From positions 1 through 64,000 of the forward strand of contig NADL03000089.1 of the NCBI GenBank assembly GCA_002205965.3: a stretch of 64,000 nucleotides of DNA, written 5' to 3'. This stretch comes from Kappaphycus alvarezii. Its lineage: Eukaryota; Rhodophyta; Florideophyceae; Gigartinales; Solieriaceae. Of the stretch, positions 44,081 to 56,330 are shown in pieces. The position numbers were made by a program, and so were the translations under genes. Within the stretch, counting starts at the first letter, position 1. Each line of letters opens with the position of its first letter. The notes beneath the pieces were generated by a model that had not been told where the DNA came from, ran no database searches, and was given only the letters and a program-made list of their open reading frames with translations.

Positions 44081-45110
44081 ATGGGGGGTTAATTTACTGT
44101 GGTAGATATGTGGGCCCAGTGCCCAGTAAATTTGTACCGGAGCGTAAATACCGTATATTGGCCAAGCCATTTGCGAACTCGTACAATGCATCGAAAACTG
44201 TAGATGGCACTCCAATCTACCAGAAGGTGGAAGGGAGGCCAGCCAGCAAACAAGCGGCATTGGAGGTTACTGTCAATGCGGAGTGCCGCTGTAAAAGAAT
44301 GCATCTAACCTTCGCAAACCGTTCCATTGCGCGAGTGTGGCAACAGTTCTCGCGAGTTCCTTGACGACGGAGAACGCCGCCGGATGCCATCCTCCAAGCG
44401 TTTGGGATGGGAACAGGAACCAGCCTGTTTCTCCCAGGCAGTTCAGCAAGCAACCCTTGGTATTTCCGCTGCTTCTCTGCGTGGGCTGCGTTGAGGCTTG
44501 TGAGTGGGTTGAAAGCCCTGGCTCTTGCGTGGGACGGAGCGAGCGGGTTGACAAAGGTTACGTCGAAATAATCCGTGCCACCGACGGCTCCCATCGCCCT
44601 GATATCCGGCCTTGTCCTGTTTTGGAAGTATAAACGAGGTTCAATGGAAGGACGTCGGGCGGTTCTTGCGAGATCGTTCCCCCAGTAAAGTCACCTGGTT
44701 GTTGTGGCGAGTATTCCGCTCGCAGCCAAAGCGACAATGTAGCAAGTGGTCCCCGTAGATATCCAGCATTTCAGGACACCCTGCTTTTGGGCAAGGGGTA
44801 CCTGGGGCGAATAAAGGGGTTTGGCAAAAGTACTGGAACCGCACGGAGAAGTCTTTGCTCTTGATGTGCGTCCTCAATCCTGGGTAAGGTGCACAGTAGA
44901 CCCAGCCTTTGGCTCCGGGGAGGGACGTGCTAACGTGGAAGGCGCGGGTGCGGATGTTTCCGAGCGGCAAGGCCTCTTGCGCAGCCATATGAACTGCGTC
45001 TGTTAGCTTCTTCTGCGATGGTGGGGTTGGAGGAGCAGCAATTGCTAAACGGAATTCGTTCTGAGGGTCGACAAGAGGCGCTCCAGGTGGCAAAGGCGGC
45101 TGTAGCATCC
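44081..45110 (-). mobile_element. 5'-truncated LINE, minus strand
   Basis: The minus strand reads LPPGAPLVDPQNEFRLAI, SQKKLTDAVHMAAQEALP, WVYCAPYPGLRTH, CPKAGCPEMLDIYGDHLLHC (zinc knuckle), CERNTRHNNQVTLLG, then after a frameshift TDYFDVTFVNPLAPSH and the usual tail. The 3' UTR end (44081) shares AATTAACCCCCCAT with the copy at 8120. One further frameshift lies near the GGWHP block (PNAWRMASGG). It extends about 650 bp farther 5' than the copy at 41.4 kb. Confidence 0.8.
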
Positions 45111-45171
45111 TCGTACTGTGTCAGGTCTTGAACAGTGCTTGTGCTTGTGCTTTGCTTGAATTTGGGTTGCT

Positions 45172-45395
45172 GTGTTTACGGATGAGTTTAAAGCTTTCCC
45201 TGGCTTTACAGCTGATCGTCGAGGGAAGCATTCCCTTTTTGAATTCCGGAATCTCAAGACACGAGTCTCGGCCTTTGTTCTTAGAGTAAATGGCGGTCAC
45301 GCTGAATCAACAAAAACTGCTCACATTCCCCACCACTTGACCTCCACACGACGCTCATGCGTGAGCCCCTTCTGAACTTTAAAATAACCCACAAA
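45172..45395 (+). pseudogene. LINE ORF2 extreme C-terminus, second family
   Basis: A short frame contains DEFKAFPGFTADRRGKHS and EFRNLKTRVSAFVLRVNG, homologous to LKALQDLSNFMAERRGRH and EFLSLRTRFSSFVLR at 17.9-18.1 kb. Downstream sequence to about 45395 (CCCCACCACTTGACCTCCA) is repeated with changes at 59270-59355, probably the shared 3' UTR. Confidence 0.55.
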
Positions 45396-45438
45396 TTTCC
45401 CCTTCTGAAACTCTATAAAATAAAATAGAAAGAATAGA

Positions 45439-45466
45439 AAGAAGTTTAATGCGTTCAGTATCTACT
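45439..45466 (-). repeat. 28-bp dispersed sequence, copy 2 (inverted)
   Basis: Exact reverse complement of 39311-39338. On the minus strand it is followed by a pyrimidine-rich tract and then TTTTATTTTATAG. Confidence 0.9.
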
Positions 45467-45529
45467 GTACCTCTCTTTCTCTTAAGACGCAGTAAACCAA
45501 CCCGATCAAACCCCTTTGAACACGGTTGA

Positions 45530-45677
45530 GAGCCTGGTTTGCAGAAACCTGCTCTATTGAAAAAGGACCCGACAGGAGGTGGGCGAAAGTAGTTGAGAAT
45601 TAGGAGCCTGGTTTGCAGAAACCTGCTCTTTTGAAAAAGGACCCGACAGTAGGTGGGCGAAAGTAGTTGAGAATTAG
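45530..45677. repeat. 74-bp tandem repeat, two copies
   Basis: Units start GAGCCTGGTTTGCAGAAACC at 45530 and 45604 and differ at only two positions. They sit at the edge of the A+T-rich desert. Confidence 0.9.
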
Positions 45678-48600
45678 TCAGGGGCGCTGGAGTAGGCTGA
45701 GGACATCGATTTTCTAGAAATTAAGAATACGCTAGTATTCATCAAGAGGCAAGAGGCAATAGTTCAAATCAGTTTGCATAACATCCCGCGGGGTTGAACA
45801 ATTTTTAAATTTCTGACAATTTCAAATGGCTTTTGGGGCAATCCTAATTTCTAGGAAGCGTACGGTACTTCCTCCCCGATTACGGCTAGCAGCTACTTCC
45901 TACCTGGTGGTCACGCTCCATTATTGTATTGTGGATATTGACACATGGTTTGAATGCAAATTCGCAGGACTCCAAACCTTTGCACCATTCGCAGTAAACC
46001 AACCCCTGTCATTGCTCTTATCAGGAAAATTAAGTATACCAACTCATTCAAGTAAGCCCGTGTGTCTGCATGTCCTTTTGAATAGATTGTGATTTTTTGG
46101 AATACTATAGGACAAAATTAATCTATCTTCCAAGAGTAAAACACTCAAAGCTTCCCCCCATTCTAATACCAGCCAGGATATGTTTCGACATTTTTCAGGC
46201 AAGTATTCTGGACCGAGTAAAGACTCTAAAATTGAACTAAGATGTATATTGACGTGTTGGCTTATAAACATGCAATAATGCGTCGTCTTTTGCTGCCGAT
46301 GGAGGATTATGCAGTGTTTAATCTTAAGATACTCGGTCCCATTCGTTTTCGAACAACCAGTGCAAGCATTCGAACTCAGCTGAAAGCGTTGCTGTTCTTT
46401 CTTTGACTTTCGCTGTTGAGACCTAAATATAAGCTAAGAAAAAATAAGAATGGAGGGAGTCCATCAATTTTTTCCTGTAGGAAGACGTCAGGGACTGTAA
46501 AGAAGAGCATGCTGGGTTGAGTTACACTCTTATGTTTGAATTCCGTTTGGGTCAATGTGAGGTGGGCCTTTAAAGATTCATTCATAGTTTATTTCAATTG
46601 CTGGTGGAGATTCAAGATTTTTCGAACGCTGCTTTATGTCCTTTCTAAACACAAATAAACTTTATTTCACCCAGACTGTACAAATTTTATTTGACTCTCA
46701 CTGTGTATTTTCGCCCACTTCTAACGATCACTACATGGAAATTTTCAGTTATAGCTGATAGTATTTCTCGTGGCGCATGAAATAGAACTGAAATATTTTG
46801 AATAAGCTCAAAAGACCCCAATTCATTACGTTCCAGAAAAGAAGAGCTTTATATGTAATAGATTCGGAATTAATTCATCCTCTCCAATCATCCGCTGTAA
46901 TTGAAGCCCAAAAATATACACATTCAGTGTTTAATCGAACGGTACAGTGTTGTTGTTTTGAGTGTTGTTGTTTTGACTATATGTTTCAACTTTTGAGTTA
47001 GGTGATAGTAATTTTCAATTTAATATTTATAGGAGGCAACCGCAATATTACCGAAATTTCTGATACAATACAGTATTAATTAGCATAAAGTTGTCATTCT
47101 TCTCGTGCTTAAAAATAAATTAGAATGCGAGACAAAAATTTCCTCATAAAATCTATTCAAACTGTCATTAATGTTAATTTACTGCGAAACTACTCGCCAA
47201 TAAATCGGCGTCGTATGTCTATTGACTTTCCAGTTGTTTCCGAGAAGTACCATATGCTCACCATCCTTTACGATTCTCATTGCCGTGACAAACGGTGTTA
47301 AGGTTTGACGATTAAATTAATATATGTGTGAGATACCCATCGTTAGCTCAGCTCGAACCTTCTATCTCCCGACATTCGTTCATCTCCGCCCCTGATTCAA
47401 AATACTTAAAGTATGCTACAACTCCCCTCTCCGCCCCAATCCTCTAATCGATATGGAGGGTCTTTCTGATTGCAAAAGAACAGTCTCGCGTGTCTCGAAT
47501 AGAAAAGCACACGATGAAAAAAAAGAGAAACAAGAGAGGCTCAAATTCTGATCACTCTAAACTGCCATCTAATTTCTATTTGTGTGTTTTTGCAAGAGTT
47601 TTTTGCTTGTCTATGTCTACGTGTCCATATGTGTATTTCGATTGGTTTTTTCTCATCTATTGTTGCATTCTGATCGGCTCCAAACTACTTCTCTAAATAA
47701 CAATCAGTTCCATTGGAACTGCCATAAGTGCAATGTGCATATGAGCGCAGGTGGATAATAATGTTATCAATGTTTTACTTCAAACCAAAGAAAGGGTATG
47801 TCGACGAAAATCAGTGCTTTATTCCCTTAATGCACAATTCCGCACATGAGGACACTCAAATCGAAGAAAAGTCAGATAAAAGACACAAAAGTTTTCCATT
47901 GATCTGGAGCATACTACAGTACAAGTTTCTCAAAGAGCTAAGTCGTTGCTTTGTTGAAATTTTCAAAAATGAATCAGTGTGCAAAAGATAAATACCACGT
48001 AGAATATTATAGTTGACTATGAAACTAATAAAGTTACATTTTACTGCATAGTGTTCCAGATTTGTGTACTGGTAACAATGAATTAAGCTGATATTTGCTC
48101 CAGAGCCCTATAATACTGCTTATACATGATGCTTAAATATTTTGATGTCCTTATAAAACAAAAAAAAGAGTAGAACGGAACAATTTAATATCCTTTGAAT
48201 TTATATGTATTGCGTGCTCAAAAAGAAATGTATATCCAAGAAAATACAGCAAGACATAAAAAATTTGATTAGACATAAATGTTCTACAAAAATGGGTGAT
48301 AGTACATTATGAACGTTTACTTAACACATCAGGAAATAACAATCTAAGATAATGAATGAGGCAAAAATTTAAATTAAGTCATAAAACCAATTAATTCAAG
48401 GCTTCCAAATTGCGCTACTGTACATTTAACCTAACATAATCCTCACAATGGGTACTTCAGAGCCAACTAACTAAAACTTTTTGTGCAATGAGCGTGAATA
48501 AGAGGGCATTGAAAGCGCGAAATAGAGCCGGATCCTAAGGCACTTATCATATTTTAGTAGTCGCAACTATCAAGACTTCTTACTTTGAAAATGCAATTAG

Positions 48601-50989
48601 TTTCCTTCAGAAATAATTGAAATAGGAAAAATCATAACTTTAGAATTTTAATGTGTTTTAGATAAATTTTTGGAGCCTGAAGTGCGCCTCAGGAGGGAGG
48701 CCTTGAGTGTTTGGAGTTTAGAACTACCGTACTGGCTAGTTTAAACGTTTTTAACTGCTAATGAATACTTTAAGCAGTGCTAAGGTCGCCACGGAGCCCA
48801 AAAGTCTTTTCAGTATAAGCACTGACTCAAGTTTCTGGTTGCATAGTACCAATCTACCATCCAAACGTTTATAAAACAGTTTTTGTACTCATATTAAACA
48901 TGTAATTTCAACGCTAAGATCCAAGGATTCATTATTATTTCTCCGTTTGTATTATACTCAAAATGATCGCATCTTATTGTATCTCAAGGTGCTTATGTGA
49001 CTATTTCGACCAAAATGCATGCAAAAGTTATATTCTTTCGTCTCAAAACGCAAAATAATTAATTTTATGACAAAAATGACTCAAAAACCACATCCAAAAT
49101 TATAAAAGGACCAAAATTTGAGTCTTAGGTTTCAAAAATGACCTTTATTATCAATGAATAGGTTCGACATGATCTCTGGTCAGCCGATCTGAAAGATGGG
49201 AGTATAAAATACTACCTAAGAGATGCAGAGGTGCAATGAAGTGATGAGTTAAGATGCCTTCTTTTTGTCTGATAACATGCATCGAAGCCTTTAGAGATAT
49301 CTATTAATTTTGGCACAAGCAAGCAATGAACCAAAAATGCGTAAATCCTTTGCAATGATAGTTACATAGATTTTTTTGGTGGGATATGACAGTTTGAAAT
49401 GAGGACGAAGCGAAAAAATTTCATGCAATATACCCAATACTCCAATAAGAGCGAACCCTGCAAAGTATTCTCCATATCGCCCTGAATGACTGCAAGAACA
49501 GCAGACCATTACGGCTAGCAAAATTTTAAAGTGCAAAATGATAATACAACAAGTGAGCTTAACTTTTCGGATAATTTTATTGAAAAGAAGATTATCAATC
49601 TTGGAGCAAGTATAATCAATAAAAGTACGGAAAATTATAATCCAGATGTGAGTAGGAACCAATATTTAGTTAATTTAAAAGATTTTGATGATAAATAATA
49701 TATCGGACGAAAATTTAGCTATTAGAAGAAATTTCTTGCAGGAAAAGCTAAGTACCATGGCCTCAACTGTAAACCTTGAAAGTCTGTATATCTTTGTTAG
49801 GCAGTTAAAATAAGACAGCTTCCCAATATTTGCACAAAAAAGCCAAAATGTCTTAGAAAAAGAGCAAATTAAGGCAAAGAGAAACCATAAAATAGAACCT
49901 GTTGCAACATGCGACCACCTGATGAATACAGACGTGTAGTTCAAGCAGTATGTCAAGTGATTAGTCAATCTTTGAAAATAAATATCATATTTGGCATTCT
50001 ACTCGTAGGAGAGGTATTCTTTGGTCTTAGCTAGTGTAAAAATCATCAATTCTTCAATATGTAACTATGTTCTAATAATTTTGTCCTTAAATAAGTTAGA
50101 AATTGTATTCCGCCTACTTTGATCATATATAGGGAAATATCTAAGGGTTTTCCGGTATTATTTCAAAATAGGGAGAGGAAGGAGCCGTTAAGCATCATCA
50201 TGAAGACTTTGAGCTCTCTTGAAGAGTCGTTGAAAATTGTTTGAATCGAATAAAGTTTTAAATATAATTACAAATGATGCTAATTTTTAACAACTAAAAT
50301 AGATTTTTTATCATAAAATTTCGATATTCCAAGATTGAAAATAATTTATGCTCAGAGAGAATTATTTTTCTAAGAACCACTTGAAAATTGACATGGAATT
50401 TATGTATTGGAATTTTGGACGCAGTCGAAATTCTTCCTGGAATAAAGCCCTAACTAAATGTTATGTGAAATTAGTGAGATATGAAATTACAAGTATTGAG
50501 GGCTTCACAAAGGCGATTAGAATGATTTAGAGGGAACTAGGTCGGTAGATAAAGGGAAAGCAAACTATTTAGATTAAAAATGGGATAAAATAATAATATT
50601 GGTCGGAATAGTATTTTTATAAAAATTAGGTGTAAAAAAAAGGGTACAATAGTTCTTGGAGTCATTATTTGGGTTAATTGTAAACTGGAAAACCAAAAAT
50701 AACTTTTGAAACCATTAATATACGTATCTTGCTCAGTGTAAGGATGAAAACACCGGGGTCTCGCTTTTTTGCATGCCGAATATTTTCATACTCTCGGTTA
50801 AATGTATGTAACAATATCTGAGTTACAAAATTGTTGTTAAAAATTTTCTTCATTTATTCTTGAGGTCAGAAGAATGCTATATGGGAAATTCAATAATTTA
50901 TTTTTTCCTTAAGAAGGTTATATACAAATTATTTTCTTTTTTGAATAATTAGACCTCTCAATACAATTCAGGGGGCCATGGTAAGGGAC

Positions 50990-51930
50990 GCTATACCCTT
51001 TTCTTCGGCAAGTGCACACTATGGCATCCACTGCTCACGCTCAAGCTATGCAGAACGCTGAATAGACTAACTTCCATCTCTCCGCACTTGAACCGAACAT
51101 TTACAACCTGACAACTGCATAAGAAACAACCGCCAACGTCCTCAACGACCTGCGGAAGACACAGCTATTTCATAAAAAGTCTTCGACGAAAACACGTCAA
51201 ATATTGGCCATTTCAATAAAAACTTTGGCGCCGAATTGGACGCCCAGAACGTCGCTCTCAGGGAGCAACAAGATCTCCAAGCCGCCTGGCAGCTGATCAA
51301 CTCTCTCCCTAAGCCAATTAAACTAACTCTCTTCTGACTTCCTCCCGAAAAGGATTACTCTCCCACACTGCTCCATCCAAAGCCTTCTTCAAGCCTGCAG
51401 CAACCGTAATTCAAAAGATTCCCCTCGAACACTCACATTCGCCACCACACAAACCAGACATGAAACCTTACATCACCCCCACAACAGTAAAGTGGCCCGG
51501 GAATCGTGTCATCGTCGTATGGACCGATCCCACTGATTCCATTAACGACGGTCCAACGACGACTTACCTGACGGCGATATATTCAGACTATTTATGTATT
51601 TCGAAGCGAGACCGCATCGCTACCCTCAAGGAGGCACTGCAAAACTCTGTACTCTGAAGCGGCTCTCGCCTCTTCCGGAGCTATAATAGACGTGAGGGCC
51701 GACATACTGGCGTTGTAAAGGTCGTTTTTGACCAGAGAGTACTCTCGTTTCCGTTCTAGAAGATATCTAGCGCCATTTTTCATCGCATTACCCCAACATG
51801 CGACCCGTTGCCCCTCCTAATCCATGGCGACATCGTTCTCCTGCACTTCCTAGCAGCCGTTCGAGCTTCATTGATCGGCAGGGCAGAGCCTCCCATCAAC
51901 GTGAGCACCTAGCATTACTTTCGCATGTTA
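50990..51930 (+). pseudogene. G+C-richer island with broken coding sequence
   Basis: Several collinear frames are codon-like: MASTAHAQAMQNAE with stops, VFDENTSNIGHFNKNFGAEL ... LREQQDLQAAWQLINSLPKP (about 51175-51335), and MKPYITPTTVKWPGNRVIVV (51460-51657). The helical, Gln/Leu-rich middle resembles the core of retrotransposon gag-type proteins, but this is a weak resemblance. It is embedded in otherwise non-coding A+T-rich DNA. Confidence 0.3.
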
Positions 51931-54417
51931 CTTAAGAAATCGGAAACGGAATTTTCTCTCTAGTACTCAAAAGTGAACGGCATACACTAAACACGTTCGC
52001 CTGCAGCACCCTCACATATATCTCAACCTTGTACATTATTAAAGTATTCAACAAAAAAATCATCAATGAATACAATAAAATACAATGGTGGGGAAAAAGT
52101 AGAGATTTTACGCAAGAGCAGTAGATTTCCAAGGTCTGTCTCCAGAAATGGCTTGATTAAAGTATCAAACTATATTTTATATTCGTTTTGTCTCAATTTT
52201 TGCTCTTCAATTAAATATAGTTTTGGTGACATCAGTTTCTTTGGAAATGAATAACTTCATTCTGGACGGAATATCGTACTGTAAAATTGCTACCATCCAA
52301 ACTGTACGGCAGTCCAACGTATGCACGGAATTTAATTTTGTGATTTTCTCAGATTATTTCAATATCTGCGAGTCTTTCGACAAGAGGACTATTAAATACA
52401 GAATTGTAGTCCTTATGTATTAGTGGAGTGTATAGTAATAAGATTATGATAAATTTCATATACATTTTGTTCAAAAATTATTCTTCAGACTAATTTTAAA
52501 TATATAACTTCGACTGAACCCTCAATTTTAAACTGTCCATATATTTTTAAATCCTTTTAATACCGATTTAATATCTTATTACAGCTTTAATATCGCAAAA
52601 TCTAACATTTCTAATTATAAAATGTCTCTTTTATTTTCCGATGTTAATTGAAACAAGAATGTGATTTTTATAGATTCGAAATCGATTAAAGGTTTAAATT
52701 TCATATCTAAACATCTTGGACTTTTCAAATCCATGACATTCCATTTTAAATTATTTAAGGGTAAATTTGACCATATTTATCCAAGGAAAAGGTCGTATTA
52801 TTGGCGAACGAAATTATTCTCTTGTTACTGAAATGATTTTTTCCGTTGAATCCTTTTAAAATATTATGAAACGATTGTGATGTGTAGAATCCAAATTATT
52901 GCCTAAATAAATAGATAGAAATCCTCACAAACGCTAAAAGAGACTAGGATACAGGATATTTGGGAACATTCATTTTGCATGCGCTAAGGATGCATAAGAA
53001 TCCTTAATTTAAAAGCACATTAAGTAAATCTTTATCTTCGTCAAATTAAATTGTTTGTTCTTTCGGCTATAATTTTTGCTACTGAAATTGTGCAGCATTT
53101 ATCCCGATTATTTCAATTATTTTATGTCAAAAATAGAAAATACCTAGAAAATAAAACTATATTTCACTTCTAAGATGATATAAGAACGCATAAATAGATG
53201 ACTGAATAATTCAATTGTATTTTTATTATTTTGAAGTTATAATATATCTGAAATATGTCAATAATTTTCACTGCTGTACAGATTATAGAAAAAATTGAAT
53301 ATAAAATTAGGTATAAAGCAACCCAGTTTCCTCATCTTTTGAATTTAAGAGCACAATTTCTTTACCTTTGGGGTTCTTAAATGACGAAAAAGTGATATTC
53401 TTAGCTCCGAGAACATTAAAGATATCTATAACTACTTTTTTCTGCTTAGAAGAAAGTTTTAATACAAATTGCAGATATAGTTAATACATTTTCGTTGTTA
53501 AAACGTTTGATAAATGTAGAAGGGTGTATTTATTTATTTAGAAGTGGTTTTTTGAGTACCTTAAGATAAATTTATCATGATTTTCACTGATATACTTAAA
53601 ACTTCGTTTCTACGCATATCACTGATATATGTTAAAAAATATTATTCGGCACATCATTTTGTTGGAAAATTTTTTCAAAGTTTAAAGCACATAATTCTTA
53701 TATAAATGTTGTATGTTTGAAGGAATTTCACACACAATAGATCATTAACTTTTTGAGATGCCTAAATTTAAATACTATAGTTTTCTCTAGCTAGAATACA
53801 CACTCAATTAGTCTCACGTAAAGTTCATTGCAACAAAATCTATTCTTTCAGTTTATTGTTCCGGGGAACTTTCATAGAAAGAATGTTTCAATTTTCGACA
53901 GTGAAACGGTATAAATACTCTTTAGCCATGAATTTTCAAGTTAAAAAGACTTGAAGTGGCTATTTATAGGTTAGGTAGACTATAACCACAAAAATTACGC
54001 CTTTCAAGCAATAAGAGCATTCCAGCTCTTTGAATATACAAAAGAAAATATGTAACTAATTCTGTAAATAATCCTCAAAGTTATTAACTATATTAAAGAA
54101 AAACATAATTAAAAAACGGAAAGCACTTCAAAATTTCCAAAATAAACACTTTCGGTTTTCGCTTATCCAATTGCGGCAAGTAGCAAGCTTTGCCTTGTGA
54201 AAATTTCTGAAATTCAAATGTCATCAATAAAGACATTACAAGTTTTGCCTCGTAAAATATGATGAAAAGTACAAATTTATGTGAAAATTACCCGGAAATC
54301 ACAAGCAGATTGCTAACGTAAACTTCTTGATCGTCATTCCCTCTAGCATTTGCAAAGAATACTTGCAATTCATTTGTTCCAAATACGTTATGACTACCAT
54401 ATAGCCAAATTAAAGCT

Positions 54418-54491
54418 TCAAAAGCCCATAAGCATGATTAGGGCAAATGGAAGGTCAAAAGCCCATAAGCATGATTAGGGCAAATGGAAGG
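54418..54491. repeat. 37-bp tandem repeat, two identical copies
   Basis: Units begin TCAAAAGCCCATAAGCATGA at 54418 and 54455 and appear identical. It is the only tandem repeat noticed inside the desert. Confidence 0.9.
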
Positions 54492-55903
54492 TTAACTCAA
54501 GTGTAATACAGAGATTTGGAATTGAAATGCGTATATTTTGGCGTCCTGTTAACAGTTGATGAGGTTAGCGCCTCGTCGATTGAACTTGAACTCTGGTCGC
54601 GATTCTATATGATATCGTCAAAACGACTGTTTGAGAAGCTGTTTCAGTTGTTTTCAAGGTTGAACTCGGGGATTATAAAATTATACAGCTTCGTATTATG
54701 AATTCACTAAATTACCATCAATTTCGATAGAATCAGCAATGAAGAAATAAAGACTGGAGAGAAAAAGTAAGTTACTATGAGGCTTTCATGATCAATAAAA
54801 TCGTGAAACTTAAGACTTCCGATTTATGGGTTTCACATACTGGAACACTGTCGTTTTAAGTAAACCTAAAATTTCGATAACTTTTCTCGGGTATGCCGCT
54901 TCTGCTTGGGCGCAATCATTCATACGATGTAGTTCTAATTAATATGAACCTATGGCATCAATTTAATAATTCATAAATTCATATTTAGTGAGCCATTGCA
55001 TCCGAACTATTGACATCTCGTTCATAGTTATAATACCAAAATAGGTTAGTACAATCAATTTATCTAAACTTTAGACTATCGACTATCAAAATTTTATGTT
55101 GCTTCAGAAGTGCACAAAATTTGAATTAGCCCCTGCTACTTTGATTTAAACACACTGTTTGATAAATTACTCAAAATAGAAAATATTCCCGGGAAGTTCA
55201 TAGTTCATTAATATTTTTATTAATAAATATCACCCTGATATCTATTTCTTCTGTTCATATGGAATTTCCCTTTCTCATTGGGATAGGTATAGTTTAAACT
55301 AAGAATTGACTGCACAACTAGTAACATATATATGAATTTGGGATTCATTAAAGAAATATTTCGAGTTTTCTCCAACTGCTTTATCGCTTCTAGATTCGTA
55401 AAAATTGTTCGTGTAGTAAAAAGTTGTATATGGAAGCTACGCACTTCACAATTTGGATATTTCACCAGTGATATGCAGCGAAAACATATAGAAACTATAC
55501 AAAGTGAGAAAGAATAAGAAAAAAAAAGGATAAAAAAGTTCGTTGAATATTTGAAAGTATGGAAACTACAATAATTACGCAAAGCAGAGTTTAATCCTCT
55601 TTTACAAAAGCTATATAGGGATAAGCTCAACGATTTGCTACAGATGATTTTTTTTCTGCCGTAAACTCCCCCCATCACATAGTTAAGACTAAAAAATATC
55701 AATTACTACTAATGTAATATTAAAACATCCCATATTCTATTGCCTTCAGCTCTATTTGAATCATATGTAAAACTTTCTGTGCATCTTAATGAAGATAGTT
55801 AAGACCTCGTTGCTCGAAAGAGATATTGTAGCTCCCTATTTCGCTTACGCCATTTGTAATTATTGCTAATGAAATTGGAAGTTCTGGACAGAAACAGAGG
55901 TTA

Positions 55904-56330
55904 TTATTGCTTTGAATATGCACAGGGATAGCAGCATTTTCCAAAAAAATGCATTGACACAATTTTGGTGGTGAGGCGATGGGCATCGTAGAACAGTACT
56001 ATTCGGAGATCTAGGATTTGGTACAAACACCGGAGGTGGGCCAGATGTGTTCGGTGTATGTTGCCACGTGTACGGAGGATTGTAGCAAACAGCCTTCGTT
56101 GTGCTTTTTCATCAGCAATTGAGAGAGCCGTTATATCACACAATGGGAACGCAGCATATACTTATCTGCTGCGAACGAAAGTACGTAGCACGTAGTTGGC
56201 CTAGCCCGAGCGTGAATCGGAGGAGAGTGCAGCAGAGCGGATGAGGTAGGTGGAGGCAGTGATGGGTGCTATCGCACGGCGATTGGTCTCGTCTGGCTCG
56301 ATTCCAACAGGGGTCAGTGTAATGCTAAAA
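55904..56330 (-). pseudogene. Possible LINE tail in a G+C-richer island
   Basis: A minus-strand frame (56143-55904) contains CDITALSIADEKAQRRLFATIL, similar to the extreme C-terminus of some LINE reverse transcriptases (C-x-I-x-x-L...LF-x-x-I). The similarity is short and could be chance. Sequence to 56330 is also G+C-richer than its surroundings but has no readable motif. Confidence 0.3.

Noticed and set aside
43960-45150. CTTGTGCTTGTG repeats as LINE target-site duplication
   Set aside because: Similar words occur on both sides of the 44-45 kb LINE but not directly at its ends, and they are simple-sequence in nature.
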